Source: Rhodovulum sp. PH10 (lineage in GTDB: Bacteria > Pseudomonadota > Alphaproteobacteria > Rhizobiales > Xanthobacteraceae). Taken from it: DNA of 49,688 nucleotides. How positions within the stretch are numbered: position 1 is the stretch's first letter; each line of letters begins with the position of its first letter. The position numbers were made by a program, and so were the translations under genes. Positions 1 to 8,904 of the stretch are shown one piece after another. The notes beneath the pieces were generated by a model. The model saw only the letters and a program-made list of their open reading frames with translations. It was not told where the DNA came from and made no database searches. The DNA lies in contig NZ_AKZI01000035.1 in NCBI RefSeq assembly GCF_000293785.1, positions 1-49,688 on the forward strand, given 5' to 3'.

Positions 1-62
1 AAGCGGCTCCGGCGCAGCCCCGTCGGAGTTCCCAAACGGGCTCTGAGCGGGTTCGACCTCCG

Positions 63-878
63 TCAAAGCCCGGCGAGCGGCAGCGCCGAACCCTCGCGCA
101 AGACCGCGTCGGTCTCGGCGGTCGGGCGCCCGTCGGCGTCGGCCAGCTGCAGGGCGGGCAGGAGGGCGAGCGGTCCGCGCGCACTCCTGGTCGCCCGCAC
201 GAGCACCCGCACCGCCGGCGCGTCCGGCTTGCCGTGCACCGGCAAGATCGCGACCGACCCGAATCTTTTCTCCGACAGCACCGCGAGCACCGCGCCGAGC
301 CGGTCGGCCGGGTAGATCAGCGAAAATGTTCCGCCCGGTCGCAGCAGGCGGGCGGCGGTGGCGCACCAGACGGCGAGCAGATCGTCGTCGCCGAGATGGG
401 CGGAGCGGCGTCCGGGATCGGGCGAGTGCGAGTGGCGGCCCGGCGCATGGAACGGCGGATTGGCAAGCACCCGGTCGATCGTGCCCGGCAGGAGGCCGGC
501 GGCGGCGAGCGTTCGGGAATCGCCGACATCGGCCGCGACCGCCCGGACCCGGTCGGACAGGCCGTTCTGGGTGGCGTTCCGTCCGGCCGCCTCGGCGAGC
601 GCCGGGTCGATCTCGACCAGTATCACGAGAAGGCCGGGCACCCGCCGGGCGAGCGCCAGCCCGGCCGCGCCGACGCCGGCGCCGAGCTCCACCGCCCGCT
701 CGCCGTCACTGCCCGGTGTGGAGGCTGCGAGCAAGATCGCGTCGTGGCCGAAGCGGTGGCCGCGGCGCGGCTGGAGCAGCCGCAAGCGGCCGTTCAGCAC
801 CGCGTCCTCGGTCCACTCGCCGGTCCGGGCGTCGATCGCGCCGGTCCCGGCGTCCGTGGCCGAGCGTTCAGCGGGCAT
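63..878 (-). CDS. tRNA1(Val) (adenine-N6)-methyltransferase-like protein (TrmN6/YfiC family)
   Basis: Class I SAM-dependent methyltransferase of 271 residues. The glycine-rich SAM-binding motif I (VELGAGVGAAGLALA) lies near residues 63-77, an acidic VEIDPA follows, and the N6-adenine signature NPPFHAPG lies near residues 139-146, which places it in the YfiC/TrmN6 group that modifies A37 of tRNA-Val. E. coli YfiC is slightly shorter; the extra residues are at the N-terminus. It starts at ATG 876-878 and overlaps the end of the upstream DUF2007 gene by 11 bases, so the two are almost certainly co-transcribed. The DUF2007-methyltransferase pair divergent from polyprenyl synthase is a common Rhizobiales order. 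The tRNA target is inferred from family only; other adenine methyltransferases share the NPPF motif. Confidence 0.85.
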   Translation of the reverse strand: MPAERSATDAGTGAIDARTGEWTEDAVLNGRLRLLQPRRGHRFGHDAILLAASTPGSDGERAVELGAGVGAAGLALARRVPGLLVILVEIDPALAEAAGRNATQNGLSDRVRAVAADVGDSRTLAAAGLLPGTIDRVLANPPFHAPGRHSHSPDPGRRSAHLGDDDLLAVWCATAARLLRPGGTFSLIYPADRLGAVLAVLSEKRFGSVAILPVHGKPDAPAVRVLVRATRSARGPLALLPALQLADADGRPTAETDAVLREGSALPLAGL

Positions 879-1098
879 GCGGCCGCAGCTCGTGGCCGAG
901 GCCGGCGTCGCGCAAGAGTTGCTGCGCCGCCGGGATGCGCTCTTCCGGCACCAGCACCCGGCGCGGCAGGATGCCGAGGGAGCCTTCGAGCACGCTCATG
1001 TTCTGGTCGAGCACCCAGTGGGTGATGCCGGCCCCGTCGAGCAGCGCGACGACGGCCGAGACCAGCACCGGGTCGTTGGTCCGCACGATCTCCTTCAC
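868..1098 (-). CDS. DUF2007 domain-containing protein
   Basis: Small soluble protein of about 76 residues starting V-KEIVRTNDPVLVSAVVALL, with the family pattern in which an early 'land DP' turn is followed by an amphipathic helix and a short beta-rich C-terminus. DUF2007 has a ferredoxin-like fold and is thought to be a signal-transducing or ligand-sensing domain, but no function is established. I chose the GTG at 1096-1098 because GGGAG sits about six bases upstream and because homologs begin at this point; the open frame continues to 1266 but that extension is not conserved-looking. It is followed, with overlap, by the methyltransferase. The 226-base gap to ispB is a divergent promoter region. 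Confidence 0.8.
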   Translation of the reverse strand: MKEIVRTNDPVLVSAVVALLDGAGITHWVLDQNMSVLEGSLGILPRRVLVPEERIPAAQQLLRDAGLGHELRPHAR

Positions 1099-1324
1099 AG
1101 GCGCTCCCTCACCCCGCGTGTCCATCGGCTCCGGCCGATCGCCCGTGCGCCGCGACGCTTGTTTTCCGGCGGTTTTCGTGGACCATGCGATCCGCTCGCC
1201 ACGGGTTTCCACCACCTCCGGCCGGTCGTCCGCGAGCGGCTCGCGGACCAGCGGCAAACAGCCCACTTGCCCGAGCAGCGTAGCATTTCTATTGTCGCGG
1301 GTCCTTGATTTCGGAGAATCGGCT

Positions 1325-2335
1325 TTGGCCGTCGTTATTCCTTTCGAATCTCATTCCGGCGCAACCGTCGACACCCTGGTGAACCACGTGTCCGCCGACA
1401 TGGAGCGGGTCAACGCCGCGATCCTGTCGTGCACCGGGTCCGAGGTCACCATGATCCCGGAGGTCGCCAATCATCTCATCACCTCGGGGGGCAAGCGGCT
1501 GCGGCCGATGCTCACCCTCGCGATGGCGCAGCTCTCGCGCTACGCGGGGGACGGGCACGTCAAGCTCGCCGCCTCGGTCGAGTTCATGCACACGGCGACG
1601 CTCCTGCACGACGACGTCGTGGACGAGAGCGACATGCGCCGCGGCAAGCTCGCCGCCCGCATGCTGTGGGGCAACGAGGCGAGCGTGCTGGTGGGCGACT
1701 TCCTGCTCGGCCAGGCGTTCAAGCTGATGGTCGAGGTCGGCAATCTGCGGGCTTTGGAAATCCTCTCCAATGCCGCGGCGGTGATCGCCGAGGGCGAGGT
1801 GCGCCAGCTCGGCACCGCCAAGAACACCGCCACCACCGAGGACGAGTATCTCGCCGTGGTGCGGGCCAAGACCGCCGAGCTGTTCGCCGCCGCCTGCGAG
1901 GTCGGGCCGGTGATCGCCGGGTTGCCCAAGGCCGAGCAGGCCGCGTGCCGCTCGTTCGGCATGAATCTCGGCATCGCCTTCCAGCTGGTCGACGACGTGC
2001 TCGACTACGGCGGCAAGGTCGCCAAGCTCGGCAAGAACGTCGGCGACGATTTCCGCGAGGGAAAGATCACGCTGCCGGTGGTGCTGGCGTTCCGGCGCGG
2101 CTCCGATTCCGAGCGCGAGTTCTGGCGTCGCACCCAGGAGACCGGCGAGGTGACCGACTCCGACCTCGAGCACGCGGTCTCGCTGATGGTCAAGCACCGC
2201 GCCCTCGAGGACACCGTGACCCGCGCCCGCCATTACGGCTCGATCGCCCGCGACGCGCTGGCGCTGTTTCCCGATGCGCCGATCAAGCAGGCGCTCGAGG
2301 AGGCGGTGGAGTTTTCCGTCAGCCGGACGCACTGA
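1325..2335 (+). CDS. ispB: Octaprenyl (polyprenyl) diphosphate synthase
   Basis: Trans-isoprenyl diphosphate synthase of 336 residues that makes the long side chain of ubiquinone from farnesyl diphosphate and isopentenyl diphosphate. Both aspartate-rich metal sites are present: HDDVVDESD (Asp96, Asp97, Asp100) and VDDVLDYGG (Asp223, Asp224, Asp227). The GGKRLRP substrate-binding motif is near residues 55-61. The open frame runs far upstream to 326, but homologs begin with a sequence like MAVIVPFE, which matches the TTG codon at 1325; GGAGAA lies just upstream at about 1314-1319, so TTG is the likely start. It is a single gene closed by the terminator at 2363-2399. Confidence 0.93.
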   Translation: MAVVIPFESHSGATVDTLVNHVSADMERVNAAILSCTGSEVTMIPEVANHLITSGGKRLRPMLTLAMAQLSRYAGDGHVKLAASVEFMHTATLLHDDVVDESDMRRGKLAARMLWGNEASVLVGDFLLGQAFKLMVEVGNLRALEILSNAAAVIAEGEVRQLGTAKNTATTEDEYLAVVRAKTAELFAAACEVGPVIAGLPKAEQAACRSFGMNLGIAFQLVDDVLDYGGKVAKLGKNVGDDFREGKITLPVVLAFRRGSDSEREFWRRTQETGEVTDSDLEHAVSLMVKHRALEDTVTRARHYGSIARDALALFPDAPIKQALEEAVEFSVSRTH

Positions 2336-2362
2336 CAGAGCGTCGGGATCCGCGATTGCAGG

Positions 2363-2399
2363 AGCCGCGGCCGTCGAGCGACGGTCGCGGCTTTTTCTG
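2363..2399 (+). terminator. Rho-independent terminator of ispB
   Basis: A 13-base-pair stem (2363-2375 with 2380-2392, one G-T pair) closes a four-base loop and runs into TTTTTCTGTT. It lies 28 bases after the ispB stop and before the Uma2 gene, so it should isolate ispB from the downstream gene. Confidence 0.88.
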
Positions 2400-2412
2400 T
2401 TATCCTGCCAGG

Positions 2413-3003
2413 ATGTCGGTTCACCCCCCCGTGCCCCGCACCACGACGGCCGCCGAAGGCTTGCCGCGCTGGCGATTCACGGTCGCCGAGATCGACCGGA
2501 TGACCGAGCTCGGCATCTTTCTCGAGGACGATCGGATCGAGCTGATCGGGGGGGAGATCGTTCCGATGGCGTCGAAGGGCCGGCACCACGAGATTCTCAA
2601 GACCGCTCTGACGTTTTTCTGGGTGCCACGAACACCCGGTGATCTGGTGTTCTCGACTGAAACCACCTTCCGTCTGTCGGTCGACACGTTCCTCGAGCCT
2701 GATTTCGTCTTCTATCCGAAGGCGGGCGGCTGGGCGGGGCTTTCCGCCGACACCGCGCGGCTGGTGGTCGAGGTGTCGGACTCGAGCCTCGGCTACGATC
2801 TCGGCCGCAAGTCGGTGCTCTATGCCGGCTTCGGGATCGGCGAGCTGTGGGTGATCGACGCGGTGCGGATGACCACCCGCATTCACCGCGACCCGACGCC
2901 GGAGGGCTATCGCAAAACCTCCGACCACGCGGCCGGCGACCGGCTGGTGCCGGAGAAAATCCCGGAGATCGCGTTCGCGCTGTCGGAGCTGGAGCTGCAC
3001 TGA
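2413..3003 (+). CDS. Uma2 family endonuclease (DUF820)
   Basis: Protein of 196 residues with the Uma2/DUF820 restriction-endonuclease-like fold. Visible family marks are the N-terminal helix with 'ELGIFLEDDRIELIGGEIV', a GRHHEIL helix, the catalytic strand FLEPDFVFYP (PD motif) and VVEVSDSSLGYDLGRKSVLYA (the ExD/K pair), then ELWVIDA. These correspond to the PD-(D/E)XK core. The family is abundant in cyanobacteria and scattered in alphaproteobacteria; its biological role is unclear. The ATG at 2413 is preceded by CAGG. It stands alone between the ispB terminator and a pair of REP-like palindromes, which suits a recently acquired single gene. Confidence 0.85.
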   Translation: MSVHPPVPRTTTAAEGLPRWRFTVAEIDRMTELGIFLEDDRIELIGGEIVPMASKGRHHEILKTALTFFWVPRTPGDLVFSTETTFRLSVDTFLEPDFVFYPKAGGWAGLSADTARLVVEVSDSSLGYDLGRKSVLYAGFGIGELWVIDAVRMTTRIHRDPTPEGYRKTSDHAAGDRLVPEKIPEIAFALSELELH

Positions 3004-3036
3004 AGTGCGTGTGAGTCGGGCATCGACAGAGACCGA

Positions 3037-3083
3037 CCTCGTCCAGAGGAGCACTCCGCAGGAGTGCGTCTCGAAGGACGAGG
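3037..3083. repeat. REP-like palindromic repeat, first of a facing pair
   Basis: Outer arms CCTCGTCC (3037-3044) and GGACGAGG (3076-3083) pair perfectly, and an inner perfect stem GCACTCC/GGAGTGC lies at 3051-3067. This is the dispersed extragenic palindrome type common in Rhizobiales genomes. It sits between the convergent Uma2 and ispE genes and may also stop transcription from both sides. Confidence 0.75.
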
Positions 3084-3107
3084 CCAAGGACGTGAGTCGG
3101 ACCCGGG

Positions 3108-3151
3108 CCTCATCCTTCGAGACGTCGCCTTCGGCGACCCTCGGGATGAGG
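3108..3151. repeat. REP-like palindromic repeat, second of a facing pair
   Basis: Outer arms CCTCATCC (3108-3115) and GGATGAGG (3144-3151) pair perfectly; the inner stem GTCGCC/GGCGAC (3124-3138) has a TTC loop. It is related to the element at 3037-3083 (shared CCTC-TCC arms, and a TTCGAGAC segment matching the reverse complement of GTCTCGAA there) and lies in inverted orientation to it, giving a BIME-like arrangement. Confidence 0.75.
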
Positions 3152-3214
3152 TCATAGCTCGTCGTCATTGGCATGAGCCAGCCGGGAACGCCCGGTGACC
3201 AGCCGCGAAAAGAA

Positions 3215-4105
3215 TCAGCAGGCGAGCGCCGAGGCCTGCACCCACCAGTCCGGATGCTTCGGCCCGAGCGCCAGCGCGGCGTCGGCCGCCTCGTGCGGGT
3301 CGTCGAACAGCGCGAAGCAGGTCGAGCCCGACCCCGACATCCTGGCGAGCCGGCAGCCGGACAGCCGGCGCAGCGTGTCGAGGAGATCGCCGACCGCAGG
3401 CGCGAGCGAGATCGCCGGCGCCTCGAGATCGTTGCCGTTGTCGGCGAGGTATTCGGAGAAGCCGTCCGGGTCGGCCGGCACCGCGTCGTCGCCGGGCCGG
3501 CCGCAGCGCTCGCCGGGCGTCAGGCCGAGCGCGCGAAACACGTCCTTGGTGGCGAGCGGAAAGCCGGGATTGACCAGCACCGCGTAGAGCGGCGGCAGCG
3601 AGAGCGGCGCCGACAGCTTCTCGCCGACGCCCCGCATCACCCGCGGTTTTCCGTCGAGGCACACCGGCACGTCGGCGCCGGTGGCGAGCGCCGCCGCCGC
3701 AAGCCGCGGGTCGTCGAGCGAGAGCCCGTTCTCGCGGGCGAGCAGGCGGAGCGCGGCCGCCGCGTCCGACGAGCCGCCGCCGAGCCCGCCGCCGGCCGGC
3801 AAACGCTTGACGAGATCGAAGGCGCCGGCCTTCAGTCCCGGCACCCGCGCGGCGAGGGCGCGGGCGGCCTTCAGCACCAGATTGTCGGCGGTCGGGCCTG
3901 CCTGTGGCGCGGTCGGGCCGGACACCGCGAGCCCGTTGGGCGCGTCGGGCGACAGCGTCAGCCGGTCGCCGGCGGTGGTGAAGGTGACCAGGCTTTCCAG
4001 CTCGTGATAGCCGTCGGCACGCTTGCCGAGCACCCGCAAGGTGAGGTTCACTTTTGCAGGCGCAGCGTCTTCCAGGAGACGGGGCGTAATCTCGGACACG
4101 CTCAT
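3215..4105 (-). CDS. ispE: 4-diphosphocytidyl-2-C-methyl-D-erythritol kinase
   Basis: GHMP kinase of 296 residues that phosphorylates the 2-hydroxyl of CDP-methylerythritol in the non-mevalonate isoprenoid pathway. The first GHMP motif is APAKVNLTLRVLGKRADGYHEL near residues 15-36, the ATP-binding loop LPAGGGLGGGSSDAAAALR is near residues 103-121, and the third motif ARMSGSGSTCFALF is near residues 258-271. Length fits the family. The start ATG (4103-4105) lies 34 bases after the stop of the TPR gene on the same strand, so the two may be co-transcribed; this ispE-TPR neighbourhood recurs in Rhizobiales. Confidence 0.94.
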   Translation of the reverse strand: MSVSEITPRLLEDAAPAKVNLTLRVLGKRADGYHELESLVTFTTAGDRLTLSPDAPNGLAVSGPTAPQAGPTADNLVLKAARALAARVPGLKAGAFDLVKRLPAGGGLGGGSSDAAAALRLLARENGLSLDDPRLAAAALATGADVPVCLDGKPRVMRGVGEKLSAPLSLPPLYAVLVNPGFPLATKDVFRALGLTPGERCGRPGDDAVPADPDGFSEYLADNGNDLEAPAISLAPAVGDLLDTLRRLSGCRLARMSGSGSTCFALFDDPHEAADAALALGPKHPDWWVQASALAC

Positions 4106-4139
4106 CGAAGCCGGCTCCGTGACGGAGATCGGGGCGGCC

Positions 4140-5945
4140 TCAGCCGCCGCTGTTGGTCGCGGCCGCGTCGGCCGGCTTCGGCTTGTCGGCGTCGGCCGCG
4201 GTCGAAGGCTCGCCGGCGAGCCCGTTCTTCAGCTTCTGCTCGATCTTGGCGAGATCGTCCGGCTCGGGCTTGAGGTCGCGGGCGTGGGTCCACTGGAACT
4301 TTGCCTCGAGCTGCCGCCCGGCCTTCCAGTAGGCGTCGCCGAGATGGTCGTTGATGGTCGGGTCCATCGGCTTCAGCTCGACCGCCCGCTCGAGATTCTT
4401 GATCGCCTCGTCGACATTGCCGATGCGGTAATAGGCCCAGCCGAGCGAGTCGACGATGTAGCCGTCGTCCGGACGCTGCTCGACCGCGCGGCGGATCAGA
4501 TCCATCGCCTCGTCGAGATTGACGCCCTGGTCGATCCACGAATAGCCGAGATAGTTCAGCACGTGCGGCTGGTCGGGCGACAGCTCGAGCGCCTTCTTCA
4601 GGTCGGCTTCCGCCTTCTTCCACTGCTTCGAGCGCTCGTAGCAGATGCCGCGGAAATAAAAGACCGTCCAGTTGGCGCGGGTCGGCTCGTCGATCCGCTC
4701 GATCGCCTTCGAGTAGGTGTCGGCGCACTCGGCGTACTTCTTGCGGTCGCGGAGAATGTTGCCGAGCGCGAGGATGGCTTCCACGTCGTCCGGATGCGCC
4801 TCGATCAGCTTGGAGAGGGTTTCGCGCGCCTCGTCGGTGCGGTCGAGCTGGTCGAGGTCGAGCGCCATCTGCACCTCGGCGTTCCGGTGCAGGACGGAGT
4901 CGGTCGGCACCTTCGCGTAGACGGCGATCGCCTGCTCGGGCTTCTTCATCGCCTCGTAGAGATCGGCGAGCGAGAGCAGCGCGAGCGGATGGTGCGGTTC
5001 GAGCCACAGCGCGAGCTGCAGATAGGCGAGGCCGCGGTTGGCGAGGCTCAGCTCCTCCTCGCGACGGGCGAGCGCCGCGCCGAGCCCGTACAGCGCCTCG
5101 GCGGCGCCGGCGCTCGGCGTGTCGACCAGCCGCGGCAGCGTCTCGCCCTTGCGCAGCTTGTCCATCGCGTCGCGCACCAGCGGGTGGCGCGGCAGCGACG
5201 AATCGAAGGTCTCCAAGACCTTCATCGCCTCGTCGGAGCGGCCGTTGCGCGACAGCCAGCTCGCATAGGCCTCGACCACCCGCAGCGCGGAGGAGTCGAG
5301 ATTGTAGGCGCGCTCGAAGCGCTTGCCGGCGTCGCGGCTGCGGCCGGCGACATCGAGGATCAGGCCGGCATGGAGGTCCTTGAAGATCTGGTACCAGTCC
5401 GGCCCGTTGAGGCGATCGAGCGCCTCGATCGCGCCGCGCCAGTTGCGCGAGCCCTCGTAGGCCCAGCCGGCGAGCAGCGTGGCGATCAGGTCGCTCACCG
5501 GGCCGCGGGTCGCGCGGGCGAGCTGGGTGCGGGCCTGGCCGTACTGCTTGCGCTCCAGCGCGCGCACGCCGAGCACCAGGCGGACGTTCGGATTGTGGGC
5601 GTTGCGGTCGGCCTTCAGGAGGCGCTCGCCGAGCTTCACCGCCTCCTCGATCTCGCCGTCGGCGAGCACCGCGTAGAAGGCGAGCTCGAGCAGATCAGGA
5701 TCGTTCGGGTCGGACTCGAGCGCGGCCTTGTAATAGGCGGAGGCGGAGGCCGAGTCGCGGCCGGCATTGGCGTGGCGCGCCGCGAGATAGTCGCCGGCGA
5801 AGCTCGATGCGGGCAGCTCGCGCACCGACTCCTTCTGGGAGGCGGGCGGCGCCGGGGACTGGGCGGCGATCGCGCTCGGCAGGCTCGTGACGATGACGGC
5901 GGCGGCGGCGAGAGCCACGGCTCGGAACGGCGGCAAGCGTCTCAC
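4140..5945 (-). CDS. Exported tetratricopeptide-repeat protein
   Basis: Protein of about 601 residues. A basic N-terminus followed by RAVALAAAAVIVTSLPSAIA is a signal peptide of about 29 residues, so the rest is probably periplasmic or outer-membrane associated. Multiple TPR units follow, for example those around ASAYYKAALESDPNDPDLL, ADTYSKAIERIDEPT, AEADLKKALELSPDQPHVL, AMDLIRRAVEQRPDDGYIV and AIKNLERAVELKPMDPTI. The C-terminus is a charged tail. I chose the GTG at 5943-5945 because it starts a good signal peptide and follows AGGGAG and GAAGAG sequences; the frame continues upstream without similarity. The partner is unknown; a scaffold role in envelope assembly is the family expectation only. 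Confidence 0.82.
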   Translation of the reverse strand: MRRLPPFRAVALAAAAVIVTSLPSAIAAQSPAPPASQKESVRELPASSFAGDYLAARHANAGRDSASASAYYKAALESDPNDPDLLELAFYAVLADGEIEEAVKLGERLLKADRNAHNPNVRLVLGVRALERKQYGQARTQLARATRGPVSDLIATLLAGWAYEGSRNWRGAIEALDRLNGPDWYQIFKDLHAGLILDVAGRSRDAGKRFERAYNLDSSALRVVEAYASWLSRNGRSDEAMKVLETFDSSLPRHPLVRDAMDKLRKGETLPRLVDTPSAGAAEALYGLGAALARREEELSLANRGLAYLQLALWLEPHHPLALLSLADLYEAMKKPEQAIAVYAKVPTDSVLHRNAEVQMALDLDQLDRTDEARETLSKLIEAHPDDVEAILALGNILRDRKKYAECADTYSKAIERIDEPTRANWTVFYFRGICYERSKQWKKAEADLKKALELSPDQPHVLNYLGYSWIDQGVNLDEAMDLIRRAVEQRPDDGYIVDSLGWAYYRIGNVDEAIKNLERAVELKPMDPTINDHLGDAYWKAGRQLEAKFQWTHARDLKPEPDDLAKIEQKLKNGLAGEPSTAADADKPKPADAAATNSGG

Positions 5946-6440
5946 GAGTGACTCTTCTCCCTGTGGACGAACGGGTCGCCGTGCAGCGGCGTATGCCCCC
6001 GACGAGCGGGCTGCCGGCGGATGGGTTCTAGAACGGTCGGCGAACATCGACAATGACCGGTTTGCCCGACGGCTGCAAGCGAGGGAACCGGCCGCTCGAA
6101 TGAGCGCGCGAAGGCGGCGGTTTGGCGGCGCGCCGATGGCGCCGCGATGTCCTCGCGAAAAAGCGTCGCAGGCCGCTTTTTCCTTTCGTGCGGCACCCGT
6201 CACATGCACGCGAGGGTGGTGCCACGCGGCCTCCGGCCGGGTCCCGCAACTGTCCGGAAGCGCACGGAGGGAATTGCCGCGCGCACCCATGCGCGCACCC
6301 ATGCACGCGCCCGGTGCGAGACCGGCTCCCACCCCGGTACCCGCAGGCGGCAGAACGTGCTTTGGAACGGTCGTCGCGCGGGCCGCGCCTTCGCCGGACG
6401 AACGGCGGGGGGCGGTGCCGGGCGACACCGGGAGAGCACC
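5946..6440. other. Divergent intergenic region, TPR gene / GntR regulator
   Basis: 495 bases between divergently transcribed genes. Three near-identical copies of GCGCACCCAT lie close together around 6280-6305. Open frames on both strands here have no recognisable product. The region presumably carries promoters for both genes and operator sites for the GntR protein, but no clear TTGACA/TATAAT pair is visible. Confidence 0.5.
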
Positions 6441-7112
6441 GTGAATCCGACGCCCGTCACCGGCAAGACCGCGACCGTCTATCAGGCGCTGCGGGTGGAG
6501 ATACTCGACTGCCGGCTGGCGCCCGGCGTGCAGATTTTCGAGCAGGACCTCGCCGAGCGATTCGGCGTGTCGAAGTCGCCGGTGCGCGAGGCGCTGCTGC
6601 GGCTGTGCCAGGAGGATCTCGTCGAGGTCAAGGCGCGCAGCGGCTACCGGGTGGCGCCGATCTCGGCGAGCCAGGTCAACGAGATGTACGAGATGCGCAT
6701 CATGTACGAGACGACCTGCGCGTCGCTCGCGGTGGCGCACGCCTCCGACGACGACCTGCGCCGGCTCGAGGCCTGCCGGGTGCCGGCGGTGGACGCCGAC
6801 ATCGATGCCTGGATCGTCGCCAACCGGCGCTTCCACATGGCGCTCGCCTCGCTCTGCGGCAATGGCCGGCTCGGCAGGACGGCGGCCGAGTTCATCGACC
6901 AGTTCACCCGCTTCACCCGGGTGAGCGCGACCCGGCTGCGCCGCACGCTGCCGCTCGAGCCTCTGGTCGACGAGCACGAGCAGGTGCTGGCCGCACTTCT
7001 GGCGCGCGACGCGGCGCGCGCCCGCGAGGTCCTCGCCGCCCATATCGACAGCGCCCGCAGCCGCATTCTCGATGCGCTGTCGTGCCAGTCGATCTTTCGC
7101 GATTTTCCGTGA
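6441..7112 (+). CDS. GntR family transcriptional regulator, FCD domain
   Basis: Protein of 223 residues with an N-terminal winged helix-turn-helix of the GntR type: ILDCRLAPGVQIFEQDLAERF, then GVSKSPVREALLRL, where the recognition helix lies near residues 43-55. The rest is an all-helical FCD effector domain with the metal-binding histidines expected in the family (RRFHMAL, DEHEQVLAAL, AAHIDSAR). FCD regulators respond to small organic acids. The GTG at 6441 follows GGAGAG by four bases; an in-frame extension back to 6147 lacks similarity. There is no metabolic gene next to it, so its regulon cannot be inferred; the divergent TPR gene is the only close candidate target. Confidence 0.87.
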   Translation: MNPTPVTGKTATVYQALRVEILDCRLAPGVQIFEQDLAERFGVSKSPVREALLRLCQEDLVEVKARSGYRVAPISASQVNEMYEMRIMYETTCASLAVAHASDDDLRRLEACRVPAVDADIDAWIVANRRFHMALASLCGNGRLGRTAAEFIDQFTRFTRVSATRLRRTLPLEPLVDEHEQVLAALLARDAARAREVLAAHIDSARSRILDALSCQSIFRDFP

Positions 7113-7142
7113 GGCCCGGCGGAAGGCGCGGCCGGAAAAAAA

Positions 7143-7355
7143 TCAGTCGTGGTGGTTGTTGGTGCGAGAATTGTCGCGGATCGCCAACAGCCCGTCCTTG
7201 ATGGCGTTGCGGATGCCTTCCTCGATCAGCGTGCGGGCGACGCCGGGCACGCTGGTGCCGTGCGTGCCCTGCCGCACCAAACGCTCCAGATAGCCGATCG
7301 TCGCCAGCGAGAGCGTGATCGGGATTCTGTCGGTCTCGGCTTTCTCGGTGGCCAT
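7143..7355 (-). CDS. Small ribbon-helix-helix (CopG-like) protein
   Basis: A 70-residue protein. After a short charged N-terminus the strand [17 protein letters not shown] and the helices [22 protein letters not shown] fit a ribbon-helix-helix DNA-binding fold, in which the beta strand pairs in a dimer. The tail is Asn/His-rich. Such proteins are often antitoxins or small repressors, but no toxin-like gene adjoins it: the next gene upstream on the strand is an Hsp70 ending 7453 further right, and the GntR gene is convergent. The start ATG (7353-7355) has only a weak ribosome site. The palindrome GTTAAC at 7365-7370 lies just upstream of the start and is a possible autoregulatory site. Confidence 0.7.
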   Translation of the reverse strand: MATEKAETDRIPITLSLATIGYLERLVRQGTHGTSVPGVARTLIEEGIRNAIKDGLLAIRDNSRTNNHHD

Positions 7356-7452
7356 GCCGGGAACGTTAACGCACCCGGAGAGGCACGGAAAAGACTCGAA
7401 AAGGAGTCGCTTTCGGTTTTTGCGGCCGTGCGGGGCGTCGGCGGTGGCCCGG

Positions 7453-8733
7453 TCAGCCGTAGCGGCGCTGCGCCTCGAGCGCCAGGCCGAGCCCGACCGC
7501 GCCGAACCGGTCGCCGTCGACCGGGCGGGCCTGTGGCACCGCCGCGAGCACCGCCCGCCGCACCGCGGGAACCAGGCTGGTGCCGCCGGTGAAGAACACC
7601 ACGTCGATCGCCTCCGGCGTCAGCCCGGCGCGGGCGACGCAGGCGAGCGCGGCGGCGCGCAGCCGCTCGTTCTGCCGGCCGGTGCTCTCCTCGAACGTTT
7701 CGCGCGAGGCGGTGACGGACAGGCCGGGCTCGATCCAGTCGAGCGCGAGCCGGGTCGTCGCCTGCTCGGTGAGGTCGATCTTGGCGGTCTCGACGTCGAT
7801 CAGGATGCTGTGGCCGCGACGGTGGTCGATCACCCGGATCAGCCGCTCCACCAGCTCCGGCCGGCGGGCGGCGCGGCGCACGTGCCGCAGCTCGGAGAGG
7901 ATCTTCGGGTCGTACAGCCGGTTGACGCTCGACCAGGTGGACAGGTCGAAATAGGGGCCGGACGGCACGTCGACGTCGCCACGGCTCATCGGCGTGCCGT
8001 AGCCGAGCGCCGGCATCACGCTCGCCATGCTGAGCGCCCGATCGTAGTCGGTGCCGCCGATCCGCGCGCCGTCGTTCGCCAGGATGTCGTTGCGGCGGTC
8101 GGGGCAGGTACGCCGGGCCGGGTCGAGCCGCACCACCGTGAAGTCGGAGGTGCCGCCGCCGATGTCGGCGATCAGCGCCAGCGTCTCGCCGGCGATCTCG
8201 CGCTCGAAGGCGAACGCCGCCGCCACCGGCTCGAACTGGAACGACACCTCCGCGAAGCCGACCGCCTTGGCGATCGCGGCGAGCGTCGTCTCGGCCGCCG
8301 CGTCGGCGGCCTGATCGTCGTCGACGAAATGCACCGGCCGGCCGAGCACCACGTGGTCGAGCGGCTCGCCGAGCTGCATCTCGGCGCGCGCCTTCAGCGT
8401 CCGGACATAGGTGCCGACGATCTCCTGGAACGAGATTCTTCGCCGCGCGATGCGGGTCGTCTCGTCGACCAGGGCGGTGCCGAGGATCGATTTCAGCGCC
8501 CGCATGAAGCGCCCGCCGACGCCGTCGACATAGGCGCCGATCGCGGCGCGGCCGATCAACAGGGCGTCGTGCTTGTCGAGCCCGAAAAAGACCGCGCTCG
8601 GCACCGTCGTGTTGGCGCCCTCGAGAAAGAGAAGCTCCGGCCCGTTCGCGCGAAACACGCCGAGGGTCGAGTTGGAGGTGCCGAAGTCGAGCCCGCAGGC
8701 GTGGGGCAATCGGCGAGGAACGGCGTGCGGCAT
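7453..8733 (-). CDS. Hsp70 family protein (YegD-like)
   Basis: Protein of 426 residues with the Hsp70/actin ATPase fold. The phosphate-1 motif is [14 protein letters not shown] near residues 14-27, the phosphate-2 motif [17 protein letters not shown] near residues 208-224, and the adenosine-binding [18 protein letters not shown] near residues 385-402. The length matches E. coli YegD, which lacks the C-terminal substrate-binding domain of DnaK. It is therefore an ATPase-domain-only Hsp70 relative and likely cytoplasmic. No J-protein or nucleotide-exchange factor is nearby. The gene appears monocistronic. Confidence 0.88.
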   Translation of the reverse strand: MPHAVPRRLPHACGLDFGTSNSTLGVFRANGPELLFLEGANTTVPSAVFFGLDKHDALLIGRAAIGAYVDGVGGRFMRALKSILGTALVDETTRIARRRISFQEIVGTYVRTLKARAEMQLGEPLDHVVLGRPVHFVDDDQAADAAAETTLAAIAKAVGFAEVSFQFEPVAAAFAFEREIAGETLALIADIGGGTSDFTVVRLDPARRTCPDRRNDILANDGARIGGTDYDRALSMASVMPALGYGTPMSRGDVDVPSGPYFDLSTWSSVNRLYDPKILSELRHVRRAARRPELVERLIRVIDHRRGHSILIDVETAKIDLTEQATTRLALDWIEPGLSVTASRETFEESTGRQNERLRAAALACVARAGLTPEAIDVVFFTGGTSLVPAVRRAVLAAVPQARPVDGDRFGAVGLGLALEAQRRYG

Positions 8734-8904
8734 GACGCGGCGGCGGGCTCTGCTGTGGGGAAAGCGGGGGCCGGTTCAATAGGCCGGGCGGCCGGCGGTT
8801 TCAATGCCGCATTCTGCCGCTTCCGGTGTTTTCACGCATCGGTGTGCACGCAAAGGTACGTCGCGGCGGCCGAGAGCGTCGGCGGTGCCGGCCGGCGCGT
8901 CGGC

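Noticed and set aside
326-1324. Long N-terminal extension of IspB
   Set aside because: The open frame upstream of 1325 overlaps the divergent DUF2007 and methyltransferase genes on the other strand and is arginine-rich shadow sequence; homologs start at the TTG.
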